From: CAYTTA01 sp964440655
Lineage (GTDB): Bacteria > Bacteroidota > Rhodothermia > Balneolales > Balneolaceae
NCBI GenBank assembly: GCA_964440655.1
Contig: CAYTTA010000001.1
Span: 1-64,000 of the forward strand
DNA: 64,000 bases
Direction of reading: 5' to 3'
The notes below the pieces were generated by a model. The model saw only the letters and a program-made list of their open reading frames with translations, was not told where the DNA came from and ran no database searches. Positions 8,838-16,421 of this stretch are shown here, in pieces. The translations under genes were made by a program, and so were the position numbers. Every line of letters starts with the position of its first letter. The stretch's first letter is position 1.

Positions 8838-9378
8838 GAACACCGACCCTGCCGCAGGCAACATCCCGTGGGGGCTCCAGCGCCGCTACCGCCTGACGCT
8901 GCGGTTCATGGAGAGAACTCTTCCGCCCCCCGCCGACATTCTCGATCTGGGCGAACCCAATCCGCTCGGAATGCAGTTGGAGCAACGAGGGTACAGGGTG
9001 CGGAACACCGACTTTGACCTGGACAGGACTCCGGAAAAGCTCTCCGGTCTCCATGCGGAGGTGGCCACGGCTTTCGAGATCCTCGAACATCTCCTCAACC
9101 CCCTCGGAGTTCTCGAACAGCTCCGGTCCGAGCGGCTCTTTGCGTCGGTTCCTCTACGCCTCTGGTTCTCCTCTGCCTACCGGAATCCGAACGATCCCCG
9201 GGACCGCCATTTTCATGAATTCGAGGAGTGGCAATTTGACTGGCTTCTCGATCACGCCGGATGGGAGATCATCAGGCGGGAAAGGTGGACCAACCCGGTA
9301 CGGAAGGCAGGGATCCGTCCATTGCTCCGGCTCTTCACTCCCCGATGGTATGTGGTCGAAGCGGTCCGGCGCCGGTAA
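8824..9378 (+). CDS. class I SAM-dependent methyltransferase-like protein
   Basis: This 184-residue protein starts from GTG inside the end of the upstream glycosyltransferase gene (14-bp overlap). Motif I is ILDLGEPNPLG near residues 39-49, an unusual form in which the second glycine of the GxGxG loop is replaced. It is followed by an acidic motif II region (NTDFDLD) and FEILEHLLNPLG, the post-motif often seen in Methyltransf_11/23 proteins of glycan clusters. Substrate unknown. Its last 44 bp overlap the convergent glycosyltransferase gene, so this border is very compact. Confidence 0.7.
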   Translation: MRKSRNTDPAAGNIPWGLQRRYRLTLRFMERTLPPPADILDLGEPNPLGMQLEQRGYRVRNTDFDLDRTPEKLSGLHAEVATAFEILEHLLNPLGVLEQLRSERLFASVPLRLWFSSAYRNPNDPRDRHFHEFEEWQFDWLLDHAGWEIIRRERWTNPVRKAGIRPLLRLFTPRWYVVEAVRRR

Positions 9379-10669
9379 GGCGCTCCCGTTCCACCGCTCT
9401 ATAGAGATGCACCAGACGGGATCCGGTGACCGACCAGTTCCACCGCTTCAGAACAGCCTGGCGTCCGTTCCTCCCCATCTCCTCCCTGCGCTGCGGCTGG
9501 CGCCAAAGCCACCGGATCCGTTCCGCCAGATCCTCCGCATCGCCCGCACGGTGGACAAGACCACAATGCTCTTCCCGGACCAGGCGGGCCTGCGCCGGAC
9601 AATTACTGACCACCAGAGCCCTGCCCGCCGCCATATATTGAAAGAGCTTGTTGGCAAACGTGGTGTCATGATGAGGATTCCGGAGCAGGGGTGACAGACA
9701 GAGATCGGCATTCCTCGCATAGACCGGCAGCCGCTCGGGAGGCTGCCATCCCTCAAACTTCACCTGCCCTTCCAGCCCCTTCTCCCGGACCAGCCGGTGA
9801 AGCCACCGGTCCTGACTGCTGCTTCCCACCAGTCGCAACTCCAATCCGGGAATCTCTCCCGCCAGCAGCCCCACTGCTTCGATAGCTGTTGCCGTACCCC
9901 GGCGAAGTGAGGTGTCCCCGATGTATAGAAGAGTGAACCGATGCATTCCACCTGCATCTGCATCCGCATCCGCATCCGCCATTTGTCGATTCACTGACCC
10001 GCCAGGTGAAACCCCTTCCCGCCCGGTCTCACTCCCGGGTGGTGCGGCTTCTTCTCCGCCCGACTGTTCCGGTTTCCCCCAGCCCGTTCCCTCCAGCCGG
10101 ACCACATTGGGCAGATCGATCATCTTGCCTGCCGGAATCCCATCTTCTTCAGCGGCACGGCATGCCTCTTCCGTGACCAGTACAATCCGGTCGGCCTGCT
10201 CCATCAGCCGATGCTGCACCCTTTTCCACCGCTCCGGATAGATCAGCCACTTGCCGGGAATGCGGTTCACATGATGATAGTGCTTCAGGATCTCCGGACG
10301 GTTCTCATGAAGATCGAGAATCACCGGCAGGCCAAAACGCCTGTTCTCACGGAAAACCGCATCGGCAATGACCATATCGTGAACATGGAGAATTTCCACC
10401 CCCGTGGATCGGATGAACCTGCGCAGATGCGGCCCGACACTCCACCGGAAGAAGGGAACGGTGTAAACGAGCGCCGAGAGCTTGTAGAGCAGCCGTCCGG
10501 CCGGCATCCTGAAAATGGTGACTCCGTTGTGTTCGGAACGCAGCTCCTCCCCCCGATAGGCAATGGTGAAAAGAAAAAGCTTATGTCCGGCCTCCTGAAG
10601 GGCACGGGCCTCGTTCTCCACCCGGGCATCGGGCGGGAATGGAGCATCCATGATCATTCCAATCCGCAT
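9335..10669 (-). CDS. glycosyltransferase family 4 with a low-complexity insert
   Basis: This 444-residue GT-B enzyme has an N-terminal domain at residues 1-190 (MIMDAPFPPDARVENEARAL, then EILHVHDMVIAD and DLHENRPEILKHY). The C-terminal nucleotide-sugar domain starts near 243 (FTLLYIGDTSLRRGTATAIEA) and contains HHDTTFANKLFQYMAAGRALVVSN, the equivalent of the EX7E region. Between the domains, residues about 198-241 form a Gly/Glu/Ser/Asp-rich insert that ends in ADADADADA, encoded by a hexanucleotide repeat. It is transcribed against the preceding methyltransferase and overlaps it by 44 bp. Substrate not deducible. Confidence 0.88.
   Translation of the reverse strand: MRIGMIMDAPFPPDARVENEARALQEAGHKLFLFTIAYRGEELRSEHNGVTIFRMPAGRLLYKLSALVYTVPFFRWSVGPHLRRFIRSTGVEILHVHDMVIADAVFRENRRFGLPVILDLHENRPEILKHYHHVNRIPGKWLIYPERWKRVQHRLMEQADRIVLVTEEACRAAEEDGIPAGKMIDLPNVVRLEGTGWGKPEQSGGEEAAPPGSETGREGVSPGGSVNRQMADADADADAGGMHRFTLLYIGDTSLRRGTATAIEAVGLLAGEIPGLELRLVGSSSQDRWLHRLVREKGLEGQVKFEGWQPPERLPVYARNADLCLSPLLRNPHHDTTFANKLFQYMAAGRALVVSNCPAQARLVREEHCGLVHRAGDAEDLAERIRWLWRQPQRREEMGRNGRQAVLKRWNWSVTGSRLVHLYRAVERERLTGAGPLRPHTIGE
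9953..9979 (-). repeat. hexanucleotide repeat coding for Ala-Asp dipeptides
   Basis: On the coding (minus) strand GCGGAT/GCAGAT units repeat about four times and encode ADADADADA at residues 231-239 of the glycosyltransferase. Six-base units keep the frame when copy number changes, so only linker length would vary. Confidence 0.75.
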
Positions 10670-10812
10670 GGGACCAATATATCTCTTCCCGCCGGTTTTC
10701 TCCCATCTGTGATCCGAACGGCCGATTCCCTATTATTCCCTCTTCATCACCCTCATGATCATCCCCTCTCCTCCGGGGCACGGAGCACCTGAAACACCAA
10801 CCACCGCGATCG

Positions 10813-12294
10813 TTGGGTATCATCGCCAGACAGAGTCTGCAGAACGCTGCCATCACCTACCTGGGGATTGCACTCGGGGCTCTTCTCACCCTGATCCTCT
10901 ACCCGCGCATTCTCAGCCCGGAACAGTACGGACTCACGCGGATCCTTATCTCCGCCTCTCTTCTGGGAGCCCAGTTCTCCCACCTGGGAATGAGAAATAC
11001 CATTATCCGCTTTTTCCCGCTCTTCCGTCGGATCTCCGCCTCACAGAACGGGCTCTTCTTTCTGGCCGTGGCCGTTCCCCTGGCCGGTTTCCTTCTCTTC
11101 ACCCTGCTTTTCCTGCTGCTCCGGAATCCCGTTGCAGACTACTACAGCGATCGTTCCCCCCTGTTTATCGATTACATCTACTACCTGCTTCCGATAACCT
11201 TCTCCATCCTCTACAGCGAGATCCTGAACAGCTGGCTGCGATCGCTCCGCGACTCCATATCCGGCGCATTTGTATCGGACCTGCTTCACCGTATCCTTCT
11301 CATCACTCTTCTGCTCTTCCATGCCTTCAGCGGCATGCCCTTCAGAATCTTCATCCTTCTCTTCACCCTGACCTACCTTCTCCAGCCCATTCTGCTTTTT
11401 CTGCTCCTGGCCAGGCGGGAAGAAATTGATCTCAGACCCCGGTTCGACATCCTGCGCAGATCCCTCTCCAGGCGAATGGCCAGCTACGGACTCTTCACCC
11501 TGATGGGAGGGTTCACGACCGTCATGGTGGGGAATATCGATGTGATGATGCTAGGTGCGCTGAGCGGACTGGACCAGACCGCGGTCTATGCCGTTGCCTT
11601 CTACATCGGAATCGTGATCGCAGTCCCCCAGCGGGCGGTCGAACGGATCGCCACCCCCCTGGTCTCGGACTGGATACGAAAAAAAAACTGGGACCGGATT
11701 CGCACTCTCTACCACAAGACCTCCCTGGTACAGACCATCACAGGTTGTGCGATCCTGCTGATGGTCGCCATGAACAGCAGGCCCCTGCTGGACCTCCTGC
11801 CGGAGATCTATGGCGCCGGAAACCATGCGATTCTGCTCATCGGTCTTGGAAAACTGTTCGGAATGGCGGCCGGCATCAACGGAAGCATCATCCTCACTTC
11901 GCGTCACTACCGCTTTGACCTCTACACCAACCTTTTTCTGATTGTTCTTGCTGCCGCCCTCAATCTGCTTCTCATACCCCCTCTCGGAGTGACTGGCGCA
12001 GCACTCGCCACCATGATCTCGATCTTCATCTATAACCTGGCCAAACTTCTCTTTGTCTGGAAAGCCTTCTCCATGCAACCCTTCACTCACGATCACCTGC
12101 TGGTGGCGCTGTTCGCGCTCTTGACAGCCGGAGCCGGGTGGCTTCTGCCCGAGATGCACCTGGCAGCCTCCATTCCGGCAACTTCTCTTGTTCTGCTGAT
12201 GCTGTTTCTTCTTCCGATCCGTGCCCTGGATCTCTCGCCCGATCTTAACCGTCTGGCAGACAGACTCTTTGGATCTCGGAAAAAGATGTTTTAA
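10813..12294 (+). CDS. Wzx-like lipid-linked oligosaccharide flippase (polysaccharide biosynthesis protein)
   Basis: This 493-residue protein has about fourteen membrane segments. The N-terminus MGIIARQSLQNAAITYLGIALG closely resembles flippases of the MATE/PST superfamily in Bacteroidota surface-glycan clusters. I accept the TTG at 10813 because it gives exactly this conserved MGII(A/V)RQS start and no ATG is available upstream. It would move undecaprenyl-linked glycan across the inner membrane. It completes the YfhO-glycosyltransferase-methyltransferase-glycosyltransferase block, although the last glycosyltransferase is on the opposite strand, divergent across 143 bp. Confidence 0.85.
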   Translation: MGIIARQSLQNAAITYLGIALGALLTLILYPRILSPEQYGLTRILISASLLGAQFSHLGMRNTIIRFFPLFRRISASQNGLFFLAVAVPLAGFLLFTLLFLLLRNPVADYYSDRSPLFIDYIYYLLPITFSILYSEILNSWLRSLRDSISGAFVSDLLHRILLITLLLFHAFSGMPFRIFILLFTLTYLLQPILLFLLLARREEIDLRPRFDILRRSLSRRMASYGLFTLMGGFTTVMVGNIDVMMLGALSGLDQTAVYAVAFYIGIVIAVPQRAVERIATPLVSDWIRKKNWDRIRTLYHKTSLVQTITGCAILLMVAMNSRPLLDLLPEIYGAGNHAILLIGLGKLFGMAAGINGSIILTSRHYRFDLYTNLFLIVLAAALNLLLIPPLGVTGAALATMISIFIYNLAKLLFVWKAFSMQPFTHDHLLVALFALLTAGAGWLLPEMHLAASIPATSLVLLMLFLLPIRALDLSPDLNRLADRLFGSRKKMF

Positions 12295-12325
12295 TTAAAA
12301 GGATTCCGCCGTACCTGACTCTGAT

Positions 12326-12342
12326 GCAGATGCGGCATCTGC
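12326..12342. repeat. 17-bp palindrome after the flippase gene
   Basis: GCAGATGC, a single G, then GCATCTGC: a perfect 8-bp dyad with a one-base centre, 32 bp after the flippase stop. The centre is too tight for a normal RNA hairpin loop and there is no T-tract, so an operator or chance palindrome is more likely than a terminator. Confidence 0.4.
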
Positions 12343-12489
12343 CGTATGGTGATCAGGCCGTGCCGGTTCCGCAGCTCCGGTGAGCCGTGAAGATCCGACC
12401 TGCCGCATCAACCGGACTTCCGATCATTGAATCAAACAGGAAAGAGACCACCACCAGAAAGAGAATAATTCCACAAAAGGAGAACCACG

Positions 12490-13404
12490 ATGAGACCGAT
12501 CCCGATATACACTACCATCCTGCTTGCCCTTACTCTTCTCACTCTCTCCTGCGCCGGAGAGGAGACGGTAACAATCGTAGAGCCGGGAGCCGAACCGGAA
12601 GAGATCTCAACCGGCCACCGATTCACCGAGGGACCTTACTGGCACCCGGAAGGGACTCTCTACTTCAGCGATATTCCGGCGGACCGGATCTACCGATGGA
12701 CCCCGCAATCGGGGAGCGAGGTCTGGGTGGAACCGTCCGGAAACGCCAACGGCATTGCAGGCGACCTTACCGAAAACATGGTGGTGGCACAGCACGCAGG
12801 GCGGGTCTCCCGCCTGAGCCGGAATGGCAACCTGGAGGTGATCGTCGACCAGTATGAAGGGAAGAGACTGAACAGCCCGAACGACCTTACGGTCCACTCC
12901 AGCGGCACGATCTTTTTTACCGACCCGCCCTTCGGAGTTACAGAGGAGGAGCGCCAGCTGGAGATCAGCGGGGTGTTCCGCTACACCCCTTCCGGGGAGC
13001 TGGTCCTGATCTATGACGGCTTTGACAGGCCAAACGGAGCAGTCCTGAGCCCGGACGAATCGCTTCTCTATGTAAACGACAGCGCCACCGGCAATATCAT
13101 TGTGCTGGATGTTGATGCAGCGGGCAATGCCACCAATCCGAGGCAATTTGCCACGGTCGGGCCTTCTTCCTCCGGAGGTGCTGCCGATGGCATGGTGGTC
13201 GACAGCGACGGGCGTCTCTACAGCACGGGCCCTGCCGGGATCTCGGTGTTCAATCCGGACGGCGAGCATCTGGAGGATATCTCCTTCCCCCAGCGGGTGA
13301 CCAATATGGATTGGGGCGGGCCGGAAAACCGGACTCTCTTCGTGACATCCGTCGACAAGGTCTACAGCCTGCAGACAGCGGTTCAGGGGCACAAGGCCCG
13401 ATAG
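12490..13404 (+). CDS. SMP-30/gluconolactonase-like lipoprotein
   Basis: This 304-residue protein starts with a lipoprotein signal (hydrophobic stretch then LTLLTLSC, Cys near 21), so it is predicted to be anchored in the cell envelope. The body is a six-bladed beta-propeller of the SMP-30/gluconolactonase/LRE family. It has the metal-site motifs FTEGPYWHPEGTLYFSDI (metal Glu near residue 41), NSPNDLTVHSSGTIFFTDPPFGV and the strand SGGAADGMVVDSDGRLYST carrying the catalytic Asp. It probably hydrolyses a sugar lactone or related ester; the substrate is unknown. AGGAG lies 8 nt before the ATG, a clear ribosome-binding site. It ends one base from the convergent RNA methyltransferase gene. Confidence 0.87.
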   Translation: MRPIPIYTTILLALTLLTLSCAGEETVTIVEPGAEPEEISTGHRFTEGPYWHPEGTLYFSDIPADRIYRWTPQSGSEVWVEPSGNANGIAGDLTENMVVAQHAGRVSRLSRNGNLEVIVDQYEGKRLNSPNDLTVHSSGTIFFTDPPFGVTEEERQLEISGVFRYTPSGELVLIYDGFDRPNGAVLSPDESLLYVNDSATGNIIVLDVDAAGNATNPRQFATVGPSSSGGAADGMVVDSDGRLYSTGPAGISVFNPDGEHLEDISFPQRVTNMDWGGPENRTLFVTSVDKVYSLQTAVQGHKAR

Positions 13405-13405
13405 T

Positions 13406-14191
13406 TCACGTTTTACCCTCAGGAGAGGCGAGCCGGTAGAGCGAGATACCGACCGCAACTGCCGCATTCAGGCTCTCCACCCGGTCCGGATATCCTTCTA
13501 TCCGGACCCGCTCCCGGCGGGAACCGAACAATTCCGGCCTGATCCCGTTCGCCTCGTTCCCGACCACCACCACCGTGCGACCCGCTCTTTTCACACTCTG
13601 AAGAGGTTTCGACTCCGGCGATCCGTCCAGCAGGATCACCCGCCACCCATGCGATTCAAACCGGGGCAGAATCTCTTCCAGTGCACCCACGGTATAAGGG
13701 AGGAGACCGGTCGATCCCGCTGTACTGCGAACCACTTTCGGGTTCCAGAGATCGACGGTCCCGGAACCGCATATCACTCCTTTAACCCCGAACCAGACGG
13801 CTGTACGGATCATGGTTCCAAGATTTCCAGGATCCTGGATGGCATCGGTGGCCAGCAAGGCCCCATGCCCCACCGACAGATCATCCGGGGAAGCCGCATC
13901 GGGGATGCGGCAGATCGCCGCGATACCCTGCGGATTCTCCGTCCCGGATACCGATTCAAACTCCCGGTCGCTCAGCCGGTAGAGCGGTGTGCCCGGATGC
14001 ACCTCCACCGGAGGTTTACTTTCGGTAAAAAGAATCGACTCCACATGCAGGTGGCCGCTGCGGAGAAGCGCATCCACACTCCGAACCCCTTCCGCCAGAA
14101 AAAGCCCGCGCTTTTCCCGATGCTTCCGTTGCCTGATCTTTCGCCATGTTGCAAGAAGGGATGCCGACGGAGTCCTGTAGGATCTGTTCAT
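13406..14191 (-). CDS. TrmH/SpoU-family RNA 2'-O-methyltransferase
   Basis: This 261-residue enzyme has an N-terminal substrate-binding domain (KHREKRGLFLAEGVRSVDALL) and a SPOUT knot domain. SPOUT motif 1 is AIQDPGNLGTMIRTAVWFG, motif 2 VVVVGNEANGI and motif 3 IEGYPDRVESLNAAVAVGI. These place it among the RlmB/TrmH-like methyltransferases that modify 23S rRNA or tRNA ribose. The exact nucleotide cannot be told. It is followed on the same strand by no close partner; the WbqC gene lies upstream at 44 bp, so the two may be co-transcribed. Confidence 0.9.
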   Translation of the reverse strand: MNRSYRTPSASLLATWRKIRQRKHREKRGLFLAEGVRSVDALLRSGHLHVESILFTESKPPVEVHPGTPLYRLSDREFESVSGTENPQGIAAICRIPDAASPDDLSVGHGALLATDAIQDPGNLGTMIRTAVWFGVKGVICGSGTVDLWNPKVVRSTAGSTGLLPYTVGALEEILPRFESHGWRVILLDGSPESKPLQSVKRAGRTVVVVGNEANGIRPELFGSRRERVRIEGYPDRVESLNAAVAVGISLYRLASPEGKT

Positions 14192-14234
14192 GAACCTTGT
14201 GGTTGAAAATCAGGATTGTTCTTTCCGGTCCGAT

Positions 14235-14927
14235 TCAACGGCGCCCCGCACTGGACGGAAGGCGGAACCGGTCGGTGATCTTCCAGCTCTCCGGCCCGAA
14301 CTGGAAAAGAAGGTCATAGAGGGAACACCATGGCTGGAACCCCTCAAAATGCTGCCGATAAACCGTATGTACAAATTCGGGCTCAGATCTGCGGGATGCC
14401 TGCCTCTGATAGTGTCGGGAGGCGTGCTCCTGAAAAACCTGCACCGCTCCGAGATTCTCCGCCAGCCGGTCGGGATCGGCGTGATACTCCGGCATCTCAC
14501 TCGCAAGCTCCTCCCCGACCGGGAGATCGAGTTCCATAAAACGGAAGAGACGATTCCGGAGATGGAGGACAAAGGGCAACAGGTACTCCTGCTCTCGGCC
14601 CGTTTCAAAATCCGCCCGGATTTCCGGCACATAGTGATCAAAATAGAGACTGTTCCGGTAGTTGTGGATCATGGCTTCCAGTATCGGCCGGATCCACTCC
14701 TGCCGCTGATCGATCCGGACTTCCCGGATCGGTTTCCTCCTGTCCTCCGTGCGGACAGGTATGTGAATGTAGTGGGTCCCCTGCGGCGTACGGATCCGGG
14801 CCCTGTGCACTCTCCCCTTCCGCGACCAGAGAGCCAGATCGTCAAGGATGATGCGATCCGACTGCAGCATGACGGCCAGATCGTACAGATTCGGAGCAAA
14901 ATGCGGTTGTAACAGTGCCAGTTTCAT
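14235..14927 (-). CDS. WbqC-family protein
   Basis: This 230-residue protein starts at ATG 14927 (MKLALLQPHFAPNLYDLAVML). The N-terminal ALLQPHFxPNLYDLA and the segment WSRKGRVHRARIRTPQG, followed by YIHIPV, are diagnostic for the WbqC family (PF08889), which is common in Bacteroidota and often linked to surface-polysaccharide loci. A catalytic function has not been established for most members. Location within 3 kb of the flippase gene is compatible with a glycan-related role, but this is inference only. Divergent from pcm across 103 bp. Confidence 0.85.
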   Translation of the reverse strand: MKLALLQPHFAPNLYDLAVMLQSDRIILDDLALWSRKGRVHRARIRTPQGTHYIHIPVRTEDRRKPIREVRIDQRQEWIRPILEAMIHNYRNSLYFDHYVPEIRADFETGREQEYLLPFVLHLRNRLFRFMELDLPVGEELASEMPEYHADPDRLAENLGAVQVFQEHASRHYQRQASRRSEPEFVHTVYRQHFEGFQPWCSLYDLLFQFGPESWKITDRFRLPSSAGRR

Positions 14928-15030
14928 CGGGTGTAAAGGTACGATCATTGCGGCAGATTGTTTATAATGGCTCTTAGGTCAATTGATTCAATGGGAGGCT
15001 CTTCTGTAGCCCCCGAAAGGGAAAAGTGCG

Positions 15031-15696
15031 TTGCAAGAAACCGCATCCAACCGGAAGTTCATCTACAGAAGAAGAAAACTCGTAGAGGGACTCCGGGAAA
15101 AGGGAATCCAGAGTGAAACAGTGCTGTCGGCCATGGAGAAAGTGCCGCGGCATCTGTTTGTAGATACCGCACTGGAGGAACGAGCCTACGAGGATACCGC
15201 ACTTCCGATCGGTAAAGGTCAAACCATCTCCCAGCCCTATACGGTAGCCGCCCAAAGTGAACTGCTTGGAGCCGGGCCCGGCAACAAGGTGCTGGAGATC
15301 GGAACCGGATCGGGATACCAGGCGGCTGTACTCTGTGAGATGGGGGCGGACGTCTACAGTGTGGAGCGTCACGAAGAGCTCTACCTGAAAGCACGCTCCA
15401 TCCTCCGGAGACTCGGTTACCGGGTCCGGATCAAGCTGGGGGACGGATCCCTGGGCTGGTCCGCCTATTCCCCCTATGATGGTATTGTGGTGACCGCCGG
15501 AGCGCCAGTCGTCCCCCAGGAGCTGATCAGGCAACTACGGATTGGCGGTCGTCTTGTCGTCCCGGTTGGAGACCAGGAGAAACAGATGATGATCCGGATC
15601 ACCCACATCTCCGAAGATGCCTACGAGGAAGAGCACTTCAGCAGTTTCAAGTTTGTCCCGCTCATCGGGGAGAAAGGGTGGAAAACAGAGTGGTGA
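15031..15696 (+). CDS. pcm: protein-L-isoaspartate O-methyltransferase
   Basis: This 221-residue repair enzyme methylates L-isoaspartyl residues in damaged proteins. Visible motifs are PRHLFVDTALEERAYEDTALPIGKGQTISQPYTVA (pre-motif and substrate region) and the SAM loop VLEIGTGSGYQAAVL, then DVYSVERHEELY. The start is TTG at 15031, which gives the usual N-terminal helix. The first gene of a run of four: the next gene begins 19 bp inside pcm, and the two after that are exported or outer-membrane proteins. This suggests a link with envelope or stationary-phase physiology. Confidence 0.93.
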   Translation: MQETASNRKFIYRRRKLVEGLREKGIQSETVLSAMEKVPRHLFVDTALEERAYEDTALPIGKGQTISQPYTVAAQSELLGAGPGNKVLEIGTGSGYQAAVLCEMGADVYSVERHEELYLKARSILRRLGYRVRIKLGDGSLGWSAYSPYDGIVVTAGAPVVPQELIRQLRIGGRLVVPVGDQEKQMMIRITHISEDAYEEEHFSSFKFVPLIGEKGWKTEW

Positions 15697-16421
15697 CCGC
15701 CACCTGCAGAGTGAGATCCCCCGGTCTGCTCTGTCCGCTTCTGTTCTGTCTGATGGCGATCTCCTCCCATGTCGCCTTTGCAAGCCCTTCAGGCACTCTT
15801 CAGACAGCAGAAGCTATCCATACCGCCGGCAGAGCCTGCACTTCCGGCACGTTCCTCTCTGACGACCCTGGTTTGAAGGAACAGACCGTTTCCTCCTGCA
15901 CAAAGAGCCCTTGCGATGCTCCGTTCCAGTTCTTCCGGATCGCACTTGAAATGGCTGCCACATATGCGGATCACCGTCTCTCCTCCTGGTGGACTCCCGG
16001 GCAGGGGGTAAGTCTTCTCTGGAACACTCCCTTCTATCTTGGCGAACTCGAACTGAGAGGGGAACTGCTTCCGCTGGATTCACGGCAGAGCGGAGTTCCC
16101 TCCCTGAACACGGTACTCACAACGGCCGGATGGTATCACCCCCTGCTGAATAAAAGTCCCCTCACCGTTTCGGCCGGTCTGTCGATCGGCAACCTCTTCA
16201 TGTACAGGCAGGGGGAAGGACCCTTTGAAGGGCCTGAAAGCGAATTTTCGGCCGAAGCAGGTGCATTTTTCCGTTACCGTCTTACGCAGTCTCTCTCGAT
16301 CCGGGTCACTGTCCGGCAGACCCGGGTCTACACCTGGCACCGGATCGATATGACCCGGATCGGAGCGGGTCTTGAGGTCCGTTTCCCGAATCCTCCAACC
16401 ATGGTCCGGTTTCTGAAATGA
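15678..16421 (+). CDS. exported protein, predicted small outer-membrane beta-barrel
   Basis: I do not recognise a named family. The 247-residue product has a signal peptide (hydrophobic LLCPLLFCLMAISSHVAFA with likely cleavage before SPSG). After a Cys-containing spacer to about residue 75 it consists of alternating hydrophobic/polar strands rich in aromatic residues (FYLGELELRGELLPL, LTVSAGLSIGNLFMY, SLSIRVTVRQTRVYTW, IGAGLEVRF). About eight strands fit a small outer-membrane barrel. The start is uncertain among several in-frame GTG codons. It overlaps pcm by 19 bp and the following TonB-receptor-like gene by four bases (ATGA), so these genes are translationally coupled. Confidence 0.6.
   Translation: MENRVVTATCRVRSPGLLCPLLFCLMAISSHVAFASPSGTLQTAEAIHTAGRACTSGTFLSDDPGLKEQTVSSCTKSPCDAPFQFFRIALEMAATYADHRLSSWWTPGQGVSLLWNTPFYLGELELRGELLPLDSRQSGVPSLNTVLTTAGWYHPLLNKSPLTVSAGLSIGNLFMYRQGEGPFEGPESEFSAEAGAFFRYRLTQSLSIRVTVRQTRVYTWHRIDMTRIGAGLEVRFPNPPTMVRFLK

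Noticed and set aside
12326..12342. Terminator of the flippase gene
   Set aside because: The palindrome has a one-base centre and no T-tract, so a stable terminator hairpin is unlikely.
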